From: Candidatus Nitrotoga sp. CP45
Lineage (GTDB): Bacteria; Pseudomonadota; Gammaproteobacteria; Burkholderiales; Gallionellaceae
Length of the DNA stretch: 57,007 nt
NCBI GenBank assembly: GCA_945874105.1
Contig: CAMCFJ010000017.1
Coordinates: forward strand, 1-57,007
Direction of reading: 5' to 3'
Positions 33,765 through 42,009 of this stretch are shown in pieces (the stretch's first letter is position 1; each line of letters begins with the position of its first letter). A program made the position numbers and the translations under genes. The notes below the pieces were generated by a model. The model was given only the letters and a program-made list of their open reading frames with translations. It had not been told where the DNA came from and did not search any database.

Positions 33765-34964
33765 ATGAATTCTGTATTCCGGCGAAATTTATTGCCCCAA
33801 ACGGTTCTATCTTTTCTTCCGCTGACACTATTTTTTCCTGTTGGTATAATTTACACCGGCATCTTCTTGTTTTTATTTAGCTTGTTATATTCAGGAGATT
33901 ATCGGACGAAATGGCTGACAGTCAAAGCGAGTCCACTTTTTTGGCCTATTATTGGATTGTCAGCAATAACATGCTGTGCCGCAATTTTATTGGAGCGGCC
34001 TCAAGATTCATTTTGGTCTGGCTTTGCCCACTATCAAATTTATATTGTCTTGTTGTTTTTCATTAGTGTTGGATCAGGAGATTGGCAAAAACGGGCAGTC
34101 ACGGTCTTTTTTGTTGGCGCGTTCTATGCCGCAACGTTGTATTACCTTAACCTATTGCAGATACTTCCAAAGATGGGAATATTCGCAAATTTTCTGTTTT
34201 ATCGCGGAAACAAGTCTATTTTGCTTGGTATCTTGCTGGCAATCGCTGCTGGCTGGATGCTTTACGAAATGGCATCACTCGCTGATCGCCGATGGCTTTG
34301 GTTGAGGGTGCCAGCATTTTTATATGTTGTAATCGCGCTGCTGTTCCTCGCCAAATCGCGCACTGCCAGTCTGATTTTTATATTGTTATGTCTAATGTTT
34401 TTTTTGAAATATCTCACTATGTCTTGGCGTAGTGTGCTGTGGATGCTTGGTTTAGTCTTGATGTTTGCGGTCGCATGGCTATCTGCATCGGATTTGCGTC
34501 TGCGTGTTATTGGTACGGTAGATGACATTAATGCCTTTTCGCAAGGTCAGCATATCAGTGATGATGGCATTCGATTGGAAATGTATAGCGTCACCTCAAA
34601 AATTATTGCCGAGAAGCCATGGATGGGGCATGGGATAGCGACTTTCTCATCCCGGTACAAAAAATATTCAGAAGGTTTACCCAGTAATGGAACACGTACG
34701 CCGCACAATGATTACCTCTTTTATGCTGCCGAAATCGGATTGATCGGACTTGCTGCCTTGTTGTGGATATGGCTGACCCAATTGACTGTTGCATGGAAAA
34801 TTGGTGGTGCCCACGGGATGTGGCTGGGCATGCTGGGGGGGGCAATCATGGTTGGTGGCATGTTTAATGCTGTCTTGCGAGATGCCGTATTCGGCTTGCC
34901 ATTTATGATTTTGCTTGCTATTCCGCTGGCTGGTGTGACGCGTAACCCCATACGAAAAGCATGA
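33765..34964 (+). CDS. O-antigen ligase family protein (Wzy_C)
   Basis: Polytopic inner-membrane protein of 399 residues with about ten to twelve hydrophobic segments. A large periplasmic loop (about residues 250-310) contains WMGHGIATFSSRYKKYSEG and TRTPHNDYLFYAAEIG, the Wzy_C motif shared by WaaL ligases and Wzy polymerases. It would join O-antigen or another undecaprenyl-linked glycan to lipid A-core, or polymerise it. Ligase is likelier because it follows lapB and precedes core-type glycosyltransferases. The ATG at 33765 is chosen over a TTG at 33741 that overlaps pyrF. The stop overlaps the next gene's start. Confidence 0.82.
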   Translation: MNSVFRRNLLPQTVLSFLPLTLFFPVGIIYTGIFLFLFSLLYSGDYRTKWLTVKASPLFWPIIGLSAITCCAAILLERPQDSFWSGFAHYQIYIVLLFFISVGSGDWQKRAVTVFFVGAFYAATLYYLNLLQILPKMGIFANFLFYRGNKSILLGILLAIAAGWMLYEMASLADRRWLWLRVPAFLYVVIALLFLAKSRTASLIFILLCLMFFLKYLTMSWRSVLWMLGLVLMFAVAWLSASDLRLRVIGTVDDINAFSQGQHISDDGIRLEMYSVTSKIIAEKPWMGHGIATFSSRYKKYSEGLPSNGTRTPHNDYLFYAAEIGLIGLAALLWIWLTQLTVAWKIGGAHGMWLGMLGGAIMVGGMFNAVLRDAVFGLPFMILLAIPLAGVTRNPIRKA

Positions 34965-35737
34965 TGCAAAAAACTGAAAAATCAGTAACCATGATGCCCT
35001 ATGTTGGCACGGACGAGCGCGTTATTTTGTGTATGAAATGGGGCGTTAAGTACGGCCCTGAATACGTCAACAGGTTATATGCGATGGTGACACGGCATCT
35101 GCGTGGGCCGTTTCGTTTCGTTTGTTTAACTGATCGAAACGAAGGTGTGCGCACCGAAGTGCAGTGCTTGCCTATTCCTGATTTGGCTTTGCCAGAAGGT
35201 ATACCTGAGCGCGGTTGGAAAAAGCTTACTACCTTCGAGGCCGACCTGCACGGATTACAGGGAACCGCGCTGTTTCTCGACCTTGATGTAGTGATCGTCG
35301 ATGACATTGACTGTTTTTTCGAGCAACCAGGCGAGTTTCTGATCATCCACGATTGGAAGCGACGCTGGCGCATCACCGGCAATTCATCGGTTTACCGCTT
35401 TCGCCTCGGCGCACATGCTGATCTGTTGGCCGAATTCCGGGCCAAACAGGCTGATGTCCGACGTAATTTCCGGCATGAGCAGGCATTTCTCTCTGACTGG
35501 TTGCATCGCCAGGGCACGATGAGCTATTGGCCTGACGCTTGGTGCCGTAGTTTTAAATATCATTGTATTCCGCATTGGCCCTGCAACTACTGGCGTGCCC
35601 CAACGATCCCGGAGGGCGCGCGCATCCTGATTTTTCATGGCGAAATAAACCCGCCCGACGCGCTGGTTGGACGGCGTAACCGAAGATTCCGTTACGTGCA
35701 GGCCGCTCCCTGGATATCTGAACACTGGACCGAATGA
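34961..35737 (+). CDS. Putative glycosyltransferase with DxD motif
   Basis: A 258-residue cytoplasmic protein with GTAILFLDLD-like sequence (TALFLDLDVVIVDDID, about 105-120), whose DLD triad fits metal and nucleotide-sugar binding in GT-A enzymes. VILCMKWGVKYGPEYVNRLY and FRFVCLTDR at the N-terminus resemble capsule/LPS glycosyltransferases of uncharacterised type. A run of Trp-rich sequence (HWPCNYWRAPTIPEGARIL) follows. Two ATGs at 34961 and 34964 are equally possible. It overlaps the ligase stop. Sugar donor and acceptor cannot be told. Confidence 0.7.
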   Translation: MMQKTEKSVTMMPYVGTDERVILCMKWGVKYGPEYVNRLYAMVTRHLRGPFRFVCLTDRNEGVRTEVQCLPIPDLALPEGIPERGWKKLTTFEADLHGLQGTALFLDLDVVIVDDIDCFFEQPGEFLIIHDWKRRWRITGNSSVYRFRLGAHADLLAEFRAKQADVRRNFRHEQAFLSDWLHRQGTMSYWPDAWCRSFKYHCIPHWPCNYWRAPTIPEGARILIFHGEINPPDALVGRRNRRFRYVQAAPWISEHWTE

Positions 35738-35841
35738 AATCTCCATGATGTGTATGCTTTTCCCTTGGAAGCTGAACTTTCATCCGAATCAATGTCTACT
35801 TCAATATTGCCCAAGCCACGCCGTGATCGGATGGCATAGCC

Positions 35842-36717
35842 ATGAGTAACCCGACTGCGACTATCGTGCGTACCGAAGTAATCGTTTCAACTTACAACAA
35901 TCCGGTGGCACTGAACTATGTGCTGCTAGCGCTGGCCAGTCAGCGTGACGCCGACTTCAGTGTGTGCGTAGCAGACGATGGATCCGACAAAGTGACGCAT
36001 ACGCTACTTGAGAGCTGGAGCCACCGTCTCAGCCCGATTCCGCTGCGCCATATTTGGCAGCCTGATGACGGATTTCGTAAAAATACCATCTTGAACAAAG
36101 CAATCGAAACGTCAAAAGCGGATTACCTGATTTTCATTGATGGTGACTGTATTGCTCGCCCCGACTTCATTGCCTGCCACATTGCACGCCGCACCGAGGG
36201 TGCCTTTCTTTCCGGCGGGATGATACGCCTGCCAGATAGGTCAACATTAGCACTGTCGGAGCAAGCTATTGCCAGTGGCAAGGTTTTCCGACTGAGCTGG
36301 ATCGTCGCGCAGATAGGACTGCGAAAGCTCAGCGTGCTGCTCAAGGCTGCGGTATTGCCGATGACGTTAGCGCGCATGCTTGAATGGCTCACGCCGGTCA
36401 AGCGTACTTGGAACGGCGCTAACAGTTCGGCTTGGCGGCGCGACCTGATTGCAGTTAACGGTTTCGACGAGTCGTTAAGATACGGCGCCGAGGATGTTGA
36501 GATGGGAGTGCGCCTGAACAACCACGGTATTATCGGGCAGCATATTCGCTACAGCACTTGCCTGCTGCATATTGAACATTTACGTGGTTATGCCGACGCT
36601 AACATTGTGCAGCGTAACAAGGCATATGTGCGTGAAGTGAGGAAGAGTGGTATCGACTGGACCGCTAATGGCATTGTCAAGCTCGCCGCACGACCAGCAA
36701 AAGGTGACAACGCATGA
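35842..36717 (+). CDS. Family 2 glycosyltransferase
   Basis: GT-A fold enzyme of 291 residues. EVIVSTYNNPVALNYVLLAL (about 11-30) and VCVADDGSDKVT form the nucleotide-binding part. DYLIFIDGDCIARPDFIACH carries the DGD motif, and NGANSSAWRRDLIAVNGFDE plus GAEDVEMGVRLNNHG form the acceptor and catalytic-base region typical of galactosyltransferase-like GT2 enzymes. It is separated from the previous gene by 104 bases with no recognisable gene and overlaps the next by four (ATGA). It probably builds LPS core or O-antigen. The exact linkage is unknown. Confidence 0.87.
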   Translation: MSNPTATIVRTEVIVSTYNNPVALNYVLLALASQRDADFSVCVADDGSDKVTHTLLESWSHRLSPIPLRHIWQPDDGFRKNTILNKAIETSKADYLIFIDGDCIARPDFIACHIARRTEGAFLSGGMIRLPDRSTLALSEQAIASGKVFRLSWIVAQIGLRKLSVLLKAAVLPMTLARMLEWLTPVKRTWNGANSSAWRRDLIAVNGFDESLRYGAEDVEMGVRLNNHGIIGQHIRYSTCLLHIEHLRGYADANIVQRNKAYVREVRKSGIDWTANGIVKLAARPAKGDNA

Positions 36718-37733
36718 AGTACGCATCAATCATAGTTGGCAGGCATAAGCGGAACGAGATTTTCAAGCCCGGCGCAGGCTCTAATGGAGGCGAGTTCCAT
36801 TTGCCGTACCGCCAGTTGCGCGAATTGTTTCTGGAATTCGGGATCGAGCTTTCAACCGCCGATATGAACATTGGCCGCGAAGTGGTTTTCGAGCTGCATA
36901 TCAACGCGCGGCGCCGCTTGCCAAAATGTCCAGCCTACGCATATTTATACGAAGACCCGATTATTCGGCCACTCAATAGCGAGATGGCACAGCTGCGTCG
37001 CTACCGTAAGGTATTTACATCGAATGAAACGCTAATCGATGGCAAACAAATTTTGCGCTTGGACTACCCTAACGATTTAAGTCTGCGGCCAGTGCCGAGC
37101 TTTGCCGAGCGTGATTTGTTTTGTGTGATGATTGCGTCAAACAAAGCGCTGCTACACCCTCATCCCCGTAGCTTGCATGGTAATCGTATTGAAATTATTC
37201 GCTTTTTCGAAGCGCAGGCGCCTGAACTGTTTGCGCTATATGGCAAGGGTTGGGACATCCCGGCGGTGCGCCATGGCCTAATAGGACGTCTTATCAAGCG
37301 TGTGAATGAATGGCGTGCCCGCATTGCTCCCAGCCGACCATTTCCGAGTTATCGCGGGACGGTATACACAAAATCAGAAGTTTTGGATCGCGCCAAATTC
37401 TCAATCTGTTACGAGAATTCACGCGGCAGCCCAGGTTATTTGACCGAGAAAATATTTGATTGCTTTACCAGCGGCTGCATACCGATTTATATCGGTAGCA
37501 CTCACAGAACAGCGCTTGTTCCAGAGGGTTGCTACATTGATGGCGATCGTTTTAAGAGCCCTGCCGAGATGTTGCAATTCTTGCAATCAATCGACGCCGT
37601 CAGTTACGCGCGCTATCAGGCGGAAATTCAGCGCTTCCTGGCCGATCCAGACAGCGTGCGTTTTACCAACGCGCATTTTTGCCAAGTGCTGGTGAACTGT
37701 GTAATGGCTGATCTCAAGGCAGCATGTCCATAA
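36714..37733 (+). CDS. Glycosyltransferase family 10 (fucosyltransferase-like)
   Basis: The C-terminal half of this 339-residue protein has the GT10 pattern: AKFSICYENSRGSPGYLTEK, then IFDCFTSGCIPIYIG (about 250-265), the GDP-sugar-binding motif of alpha-1,3/1,4-fucosyltransferases. The N-terminal half is variable, as is usual in GT10 acceptor domains. No fucose synthesis genes (gmd, fcl) are in the window, so the donor could be another GDP-sugar made elsewhere. It overlaps the GT2 gene and ends the glycan cluster. It is convergent with the DUF455 gene. Confidence 0.8.
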   Translation: MKYASIIVGRHKRNEIFKPGAGSNGGEFHLPYRQLRELFLEFGIELSTADMNIGREVVFELHINARRRLPKCPAYAYLYEDPIIRPLNSEMAQLRRYRKVFTSNETLIDGKQILRLDYPNDLSLRPVPSFAERDLFCVMIASNKALLHPHPRSLHGNRIEIIRFFEAQAPELFALYGKGWDIPAVRHGLIGRLIKRVNEWRARIAPSRPFPSYRGTVYTKSEVLDRAKFSICYENSRGSPGYLTEKIFDCFTSGCIPIYIGSTHRTALVPEGCYIDGDRFKSPAEMLQFLQSIDAVSYARYQAEIQRFLADPDSVRFTNAHFCQVLVNCVMADLKAACP

Positions 37734-37763
37734 ACCAATATTATCTAAAAAACTGAGTAGCCG

Positions 37764-38579
37764 TCATTTAACAGCCATCAAAGCCATCAGCTCGCTTTCA
37801 CTAAACCCCGCCGCTCGTCGAGCTTCAATATTAAAAGGACCGCGCAGCGTTGGTGCCCGGTAAATTTCTGCAAGCGAGGCATAAGTCGAAACAGGCTCGA
37901 GGCCGCGTGTTTCGCAAATCCAGTTATACCAACGATTGCCTATCAATACGTGGCCAATCTCATCTGCCAGAATGATGTCGATGATTTCAGCGGCCGCAAT
38001 TTCGCCTGCTTGCGCAAGCTTGGCTCGCAGAGGCGGGGAGGCATCCAGGCCGCGCGCTTCCATAGTGCGCGGAACCAGTGCCATGCGGGCGAGGATGTCA
38101 TCCGTGGTTTTTTCGACCATATCCCACAGACCGTTGTGCGCTGCAAAGTCGCCGTAGGCATAGCCTTTCGTAACCAGATGGGCAGACAGCAGAGAGAAAT
38201 GTCGGGCTTCTTCGGCTGCGACTTTTAGCCAGTCAATATAATATTCGCGCGGCATTTCCGGGAAACGCCAGATAGCATCCAGGGCCAGGTTGATCGCATT
38301 GAATTCAATATGTGTCAGCGCATGAATCAGCGCAGCGCGGCCTTCTTCAGTGCGCATAGACCTGCGTGGCACTGACAGATGTGAAACCAGCTCAGGAAGC
38401 AGCGGGTGGCCGGGGATGGGTTGCAGCGTTGTCAGGGAAGCATCGACCTCCAGGCAAACTTTGCCTTTTTTCCAAGCTTGGGCCAGGGTGATTACTCCAG
38501 CGGATTTCAGAACAGGATCCGGCTCTGCCAGCCAATGAAGCGCTGCTGAACGCAGTTCTTTGGGAACATCAAGCAGCAT
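37764..38579 (-). CDS. Ferritin-like DUF455 protein
   Basis: A 271-residue four-helix-bundle protein. Metal-ligand candidates are spread as in diiron ferritin-like proteins: ALTHIEFNAINLALDAIWRF, VAAEEARHFSLLSAHL and ILADEIGHVLIG (ExxH motifs). The conserved YGDFAAHNGLWDMVEKTTDD and RTMEARGLDASPP blocks identify DUF455. The reaction is unknown; the fold is related to MiaE-like hydroxylases. It begins three bases after rlmD and is the last gene of the exonuclease-VanZ-rlmD run. Confidence 0.88.
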   Translation of the reverse strand: MLLDVPKELRSAALHWLAEPDPVLKSAGVITLAQAWKKGKVCLEVDASLTTLQPIPGHPLLPELVSHLSVPRRSMRTEEGRAALIHALTHIEFNAINLALDAIWRFPEMPREYYIDWLKVAAEEARHFSLLSAHLVTKGYAYGDFAAHNGLWDMVEKTTDDILARMALVPRTMEARGLDASPPLRAKLAQAGEIAAAEIIDIILADEIGHVLIGNRWYNWICETRGLEPVSTYASLAEIYRAPTLRGPFNIEARRAAGFSESELMALMAVK

Positions 38580-38582
38580 GTG

Positions 38583-39908
38583 TTATGCCTGCGTCTTTTC
38601 AAACAAGGCGATGGATTCGACATGAGAGGTGTGCGGAAACATATTCATCACGCCTGCAGCCTTTAGTACATAACCTTTCTGGTGCACTAATATCTCGGCA
38701 TCACGCGCCAGCGTTGCCGGGTTGCATGAGACATACACGATGCGACCCGGCGCATCAGCACCCAGCGCCTTGACCAGTTCAAACGCGCCGTCGCGTGGCG
38801 GGTCAATCAGCATTTTGTCGAAATGGCCTAACTGCGCCAATGCTGCTTCGTCGATCTCAAACAAATTCATCGCGCTGAATTGGGTGTTGCCCGTCAAGCC
38901 ATTAAACGCGGCATTCTGCACGGCACGCTGCACTAGCGCCGCGCTGCCTTCGATGCCCACTGCTTGAGCACCGCTGCGCGCTATGGGTAGTGTGAAGTTG
39001 CCTAGTCCGCAGAATAAATCAGCGATGCGTTCATTCGGCTGAGGATCAAGTAAACGCATGGCACGGCGTACCATGACGCGATTCATATCCGCATTGACCT
39101 GGGTAAATTCGGTCGGTGCAAACGGCATGGTAACCCCGAACTCTGGCAGGCTGTATGTCAGCGGCGCTGCGTCCAGCGGGTAAAACGGCACTGCCGTTTC
39201 CGGCCCTTTTGTTTGCAGCCAAAACTGTACCGCATGGGTATCGGCGAACAGTTTGATTGCCTCTTCGTCAGCCGGCGAAAGCGCCTGTAAAATGCGCAGC
39301 ACCAGCACCTCCACGTGCTCGCCGACCGCCACTTCTATTTGCGGCAACGCATCGCGAGTTGCAAAGCATTCATTCAACTGTCCCAACAGCGGCAATAGCT
39401 TGGCAATTTTAGGTGTCAGGATTTCACAATGCTGCATGTCCGCCACATAGCCGCCACGCTTTTCGCGAAAGCCTACAAGTGTCTTGCCCTTCTTCAATAC
39501 ATGGCGCACCGAAAGCCGCGCTCGCTGTCGATATCCCCACGACTGCCCATAGATCGGCAGCAACATAGTCTGGGCCTTGACCTTGCCGATGTGCCACAGG
39601 TTGTCTTCCAGAATGCGCTGTTTGGCGGCAACCTGTGCACGTGTATCCATATGCTGCATGGAACACCCTCCGCACACGCCGAAATGCTTACATTTCGGCT
39701 GGACGCGCATGAAAGTTTGTTTGATAACCTGGCCGAGTTGCGCTATCTCGAAGCTGGGTTTTTTACGATAGGACGAATAGGTGACGCGTTCACCCGTCAG
39801 CGCACCTTCAATAAAAATTACTTTACCGTCTGCATGCGCAATGCCGCGACCTTCGTAGTCAAGCGATTCAACAACAACACTGTTTGCGTGTACGGGTTTA
39901 TCAGTCAT
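38583..39908 (-). CDS. rlmD: 23S rRNA (uracil-1939-C5)-methyltransferase
   Basis: SAM- and Fe-S-dependent rRNA methyltransferase (RumA). The 441 residues have an N-terminal TRAM domain, the cluster cysteines Cys73, Cys79 and Cys82 ([11 protein letters not shown]) and a fourth in MQHCEIL. The SAM motif is [14 protein letters not shown] and the catalytic cysteine is in [12 protein letters not shown]. The start at 39908 ([12 protein letters not shown]) gives the expected N-terminus; a longer frame to 39953 lies within the VanZ-like gene. One base separates it from that gene's stop. Confidence 0.93.
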   Translation of the reverse strand: MTDKPVHANSVVVESLDYEGRGIAHADGKVIFIEGALTGERVTYSSYRKKPSFEIAQLGQVIKQTFMRVQPKCKHFGVCGGCSMQHMDTRAQVAAKQRILEDNLWHIGKVKAQTMLLPIYGQSWGYRQRARLSVRHVLKKGKTLVGFREKRGGYVADMQHCEILTPKIAKLLPLLGQLNECFATRDALPQIEVAVGEHVEVLVLRILQALSPADEEAIKLFADTHAVQFWLQTKGPETAVPFYPLDAAPLTYSLPEFGVTMPFAPTEFTQVNADMNRVMVRRAMRLLDPQPNERIADLFCGLGNFTLPIARSGAQAVGIEGSAALVQRAVQNAAFNGLTGNTQFSAMNLFEIDEAALAQLGHFDKMLIDPPRDGAFELVKALGADAPGRIVYVSCNPATLARDAEILVHQKGYVLKAAGVMNMFPHTSHVESIALFEKTQA

Positions 39909-39909
39909 C

Positions 39910-40296
39910 TCACTCTGCAATTTTAAAAAATTTAGTTTCCAGCATGATGCCAATCCGTCCCAGGCCCATGCCTATAAAAATCACGCTCAATAGCACACCC
40001 GCACCATTTGCCAGCATGTCGGCATAATCAAAAACCCGGTAAGCGGTCATGCGCTGCAAATATTCTATTCCGACACCCAAGGCGACCAGCAGACCCCCTA
40101 CAAGAAGACGGGGTACATGTTGTTGATAGACCTGACAGAACCATAGCATCATAAAACCGTATGCCAGTGCGTGTTCCAGCTTGTCAGCATATAAAAAATC
40201 CATCGGTTCCGGTGGATGAGGCATGAGAGAAAGATACATGACCGTGGCCACCCAACCCGCCCCCAGCGCAAGCCAGATCCGACGAAGCTTGACCAT
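39910..40296 (-). CDS. VanZ-like membrane protein
   Basis: A 128-residue protein with four hydrophobic segments and the VanZ-family pattern [27 protein letters not shown] near the N-terminus (polar pair DKLEH) and [19 protein letters not shown] in the second half. VanZ confers low-level teicoplanin resistance in enterococci; the role of proteobacterial relatives is unknown, and nothing here suggests antibiotic resistance. The start at 40296 (MVKLRRIW) overlaps none of the exonuclease gene but lies two bases after its stop. Confidence 0.75.
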   Translation of the reverse strand: MVKLRRIWLALGAGWVATVMYLSLMPHPPEPMDFLYADKLEHALAYGFMMLWFCQVYQQHVPRLLVGGLLVALGVGIEYLQRMTAYRVFDYADMLANGAGVLLSVIFIGMGLGRIGIMLETKFFKIAE

Positions 40297-40298
40297 GG

Positions 40299-41084
40299 TT
40301 ATGTCTTTACGATAGGCCAAGCAGCGAGATATTCCATCCAGTGCGATTCGGGGTGTTTGCTCAAGGTATTGCGTACCAATTCACATTCCTGCTCGTAACG
40401 GGCGTGGGTGAATTGACCACGCATCAACTGGAAGCGCGCATAGACCAAATAAGTATTTACCACATCGGTCTCACAGTAATTGCGGATTTCATTCAGCTTG
40501 CCCTGCTGATAAGCACTCCACACCTTGCTGCCGTCCATTCCCAGTTTTCCGGGAAAACCGATTAACTTGGCCAGATCGTCCAGCGGGGCGTTGGCGCGGC
40601 CTGTATACATTGCCAGCACATCCATTAAATCAAGATGACGAGAATGATAACGGCTGATGTAATTATTCCATTTAAAATCCTTGTCATCCCCTCCTGTATC
40701 CCAATAGCATGCGCACTGAACACCGTGAATCAGGCCACGATAGTGCAGCACCGGCAGGTCAAAGCCACCGCCGTTCCATGACACTAATTGCGGGGTATAT
40801 TTGTCAATGCCGTCAAAGAAACGTTGAATGAGGGCACTCTCGTCGTCTTCCAGGCTGCCCAGCGACCACACACGAAAATTGTCTCCCTCGCGCAATGCGC
40901 AGGAAATGGCCACCACGCGATGCAGATGATGTTGCAAGAAATCACTGCCTGTCTTCTGGCGACGCATCTGAAAGGCCATCTCCGCTACATCCCCATCGCT
41001 CACCTGTGCATCAAGTCCATACAGGGTACGAAGCCCGGCAATGTCGGGGATGGTTTCGATATCAAAAACAAGAACAGGGGTCAT
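40299..41084 (-). CDS. Predicted 3'-5' exonuclease (PolB-type, DNA_pol_B_exo2)
   Basis: DEDD-superfamily nuclease of 261 residues. Exo I is VFDIETIP (Asp8, Glu10), Exo II is LVSWNGGGFDLPVL and Exo III lies near YCETDVVNTYLVY. This is the stand-alone exonuclease domain related to DNA polymerase B. The family is widespread in proteobacteria and its cellular task is not defined. The ATG at 41084 is chosen because it gives MTPVLVFDIET; an upstream TTG at 41090 would add two residues. It is the first gene of the exonuclease-VanZ-rlmD-DUF455 unit. Confidence 0.87.
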   Translation of the reverse strand: MTPVLVFDIETIPDIAGLRTLYGLDAQVSDGDVAEMAFQMRRQKTGSDFLQHHLHRVVAISCALREGDNFRVWSLGSLEDDESALIQRFFDGIDKYTPQLVSWNGGGFDLPVLHYRGLIHGVQCACYWDTGGDDKDFKWNNYISRYHSRHLDLMDVLAMYTGRANAPLDDLAKLIGFPGKLGMDGSKVWSAYQQGKLNEIRNYCETDVVNTYLVYARFQLMRGQFTHARYEQECELVRNTLSKHPESHWMEYLAAWPIVKT

Positions 41085-41176
41085 CAACACCGATGGTATT
41101 GAAAAGTTGGAATGAATGAAAACACTAAAAAGCTCCTCTGGAATTATAAAATCAGCGAGTATTTACGAGACAAAAA

Positions 41177-41259
41177 CCCTCTCTCCAACTCTCTCCCGCA
41201 AGCGGGAGAGAGAGTGACCGTCCCCTCTCCCGCTTGCGGGAGAGGGTTAGGGAGAGGGT
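41177..41259. repeat. Inverted pair of REP-like palindromes
   Basis: Two related palindromic units in opposite orientation. The left unit (about 41177-41214) contains CTCTCTCCCGC AA GCGGGAGAGAG. The right unit (41223-41259) contains CCCTCTCCCGC TT GCGGGAGAGGG followed by TTAGGGAGAGGGT. The left unit is nearly the reverse complement of the right, so the pair can fold into one large cruciform. Elements with this CCCTCTCCC core are common intergenic repeats in many proteobacteria. It lies between the end of ydbL and the start of the exonuclease gene, in a 290-base gap with no gene, and could stop transcription. Confidence 0.85.
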
Positions 41260-41374
41260 AATTACCACAATTCAGCTGCCATGCTGCGGGTAAATCCAAA
41301 ACAATTTGTTTCGTTATTTACGATTTGCAATACTGGTGAGTGAAGGAATTATCAGTTTTACTAACTCTCGACAG

Positions 41375-41791
41375 TCATTTTTTTGACCAACTGCCGCCGC
41401 TCTGTATCCACCAACCCGCTTGGGCTCGCTGTATCCAGCGTTGTGCGAATGTATTTCGGATGTCACCTTCCCACTCGGGATGTGCGTTAGCGCGTGCAAT
41501 CTCGGCATACAGCGCCTTACGATCCTGATTCTCCGCTGCAACCAGCCCATTGACCTTTTGACGTGCGGCCAGTGGGACTGCATTGGCATCGCGCAGGGCA
41601 ACCAACCCGTCAGAAGTCAGGCCGACTGCGCCGCTGGCATAGAAGTCTGCCAACTGTGCATGACGCGTCTGCATTGACTGCTTCAAAGCAACAACGCCGG
41701 GAGTGTTAATTTCGATGTTTACCTGTGCCGATGCAACGGCAGAAACACTCAGTACAAACAGCGCAAAACAAATCCTAATCAAGTTATTCAT
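41375..41791 (-). CDS. ydbL: YdbL-family periplasmic protein (DUF1318)
   Basis: A 138-residue exported protein with a signal peptide (MNNLIRICFALFVLSVSAVASA, cleavage after about residue 22). The mature DUF1318 domain includes MQTRHAQLADFYASGAVGLT and VNGLVAAENQDRKALYAEIA. It is the third gene of the ydbH-ynbE-ydbL operon, which in E. coli acts in outer-membrane phospholipid transport with YdbH. YdbL is thought to act as a helper of YnbE assembly. It overlaps ynbE by four bases. Confidence 0.87.
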   Translation of the reverse strand: MNNLIRICFALFVLSVSAVASAQVNIEINTPGVVALKQSMQTRHAQLADFYASGAVGLTSDGLVALRDANAVPLAARQKVNGLVAAENQDRKALYAEIARANAHPEWEGDIRNTFAQRWIQRAQAGWWIQSGGSWSKK

Positions 41792-41997
41792 ATTGCTTTC
41801 TCCTTTTTAATTTCAGGTGCAGCAGATGGGGATTTATCAGATTTTGGGGCCGTAACAGATTTCTCGGTTTGCCAAACTTCGTCGATTATCTTGTCAGCTG
41901 CCTTTTCCGCTGCGGCGGCGGGAAAATAAATATTGATGGTGACACAGGCGCTCAGTGCCATACCTGCCAAAGGTAGTACGGTCCAAATTTTTTTCAT
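41788..41997 (-). CDS. ynbE: YnbE-family outer-membrane lipoprotein
   Basis: A 69-residue lipoprotein with a signal sequence and lipobox LSAC (lipidated Cys18), followed by VTINIYFPAAAAEKAADKIIDEVWQ, the conserved YnbE segment. The Ser/Lys-rich tail is variable. In E. coli YnbE sits in the outer membrane and caps the YdbH bridge. The gene is 12 bases after ydbH and overlaps ydbL. Confidence 0.9.
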   Translation of the reverse strand: MKKIWTVLPLAGMALSACVTINIYFPAAAAEKAADKIIDEVWQTEKSVTAPKSDKSPSAAPEIKKEKAI

Positions 41998-42009
41998 CGT
42001 GCCCCTCCT

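Noticed and set aside
39910-40296. VanZ-like gene as an antibiotic-resistance determinant
   Set aside because: VanZ-family proteins are widespread in bacteria without glycopeptide resistance and no van genes are nearby.
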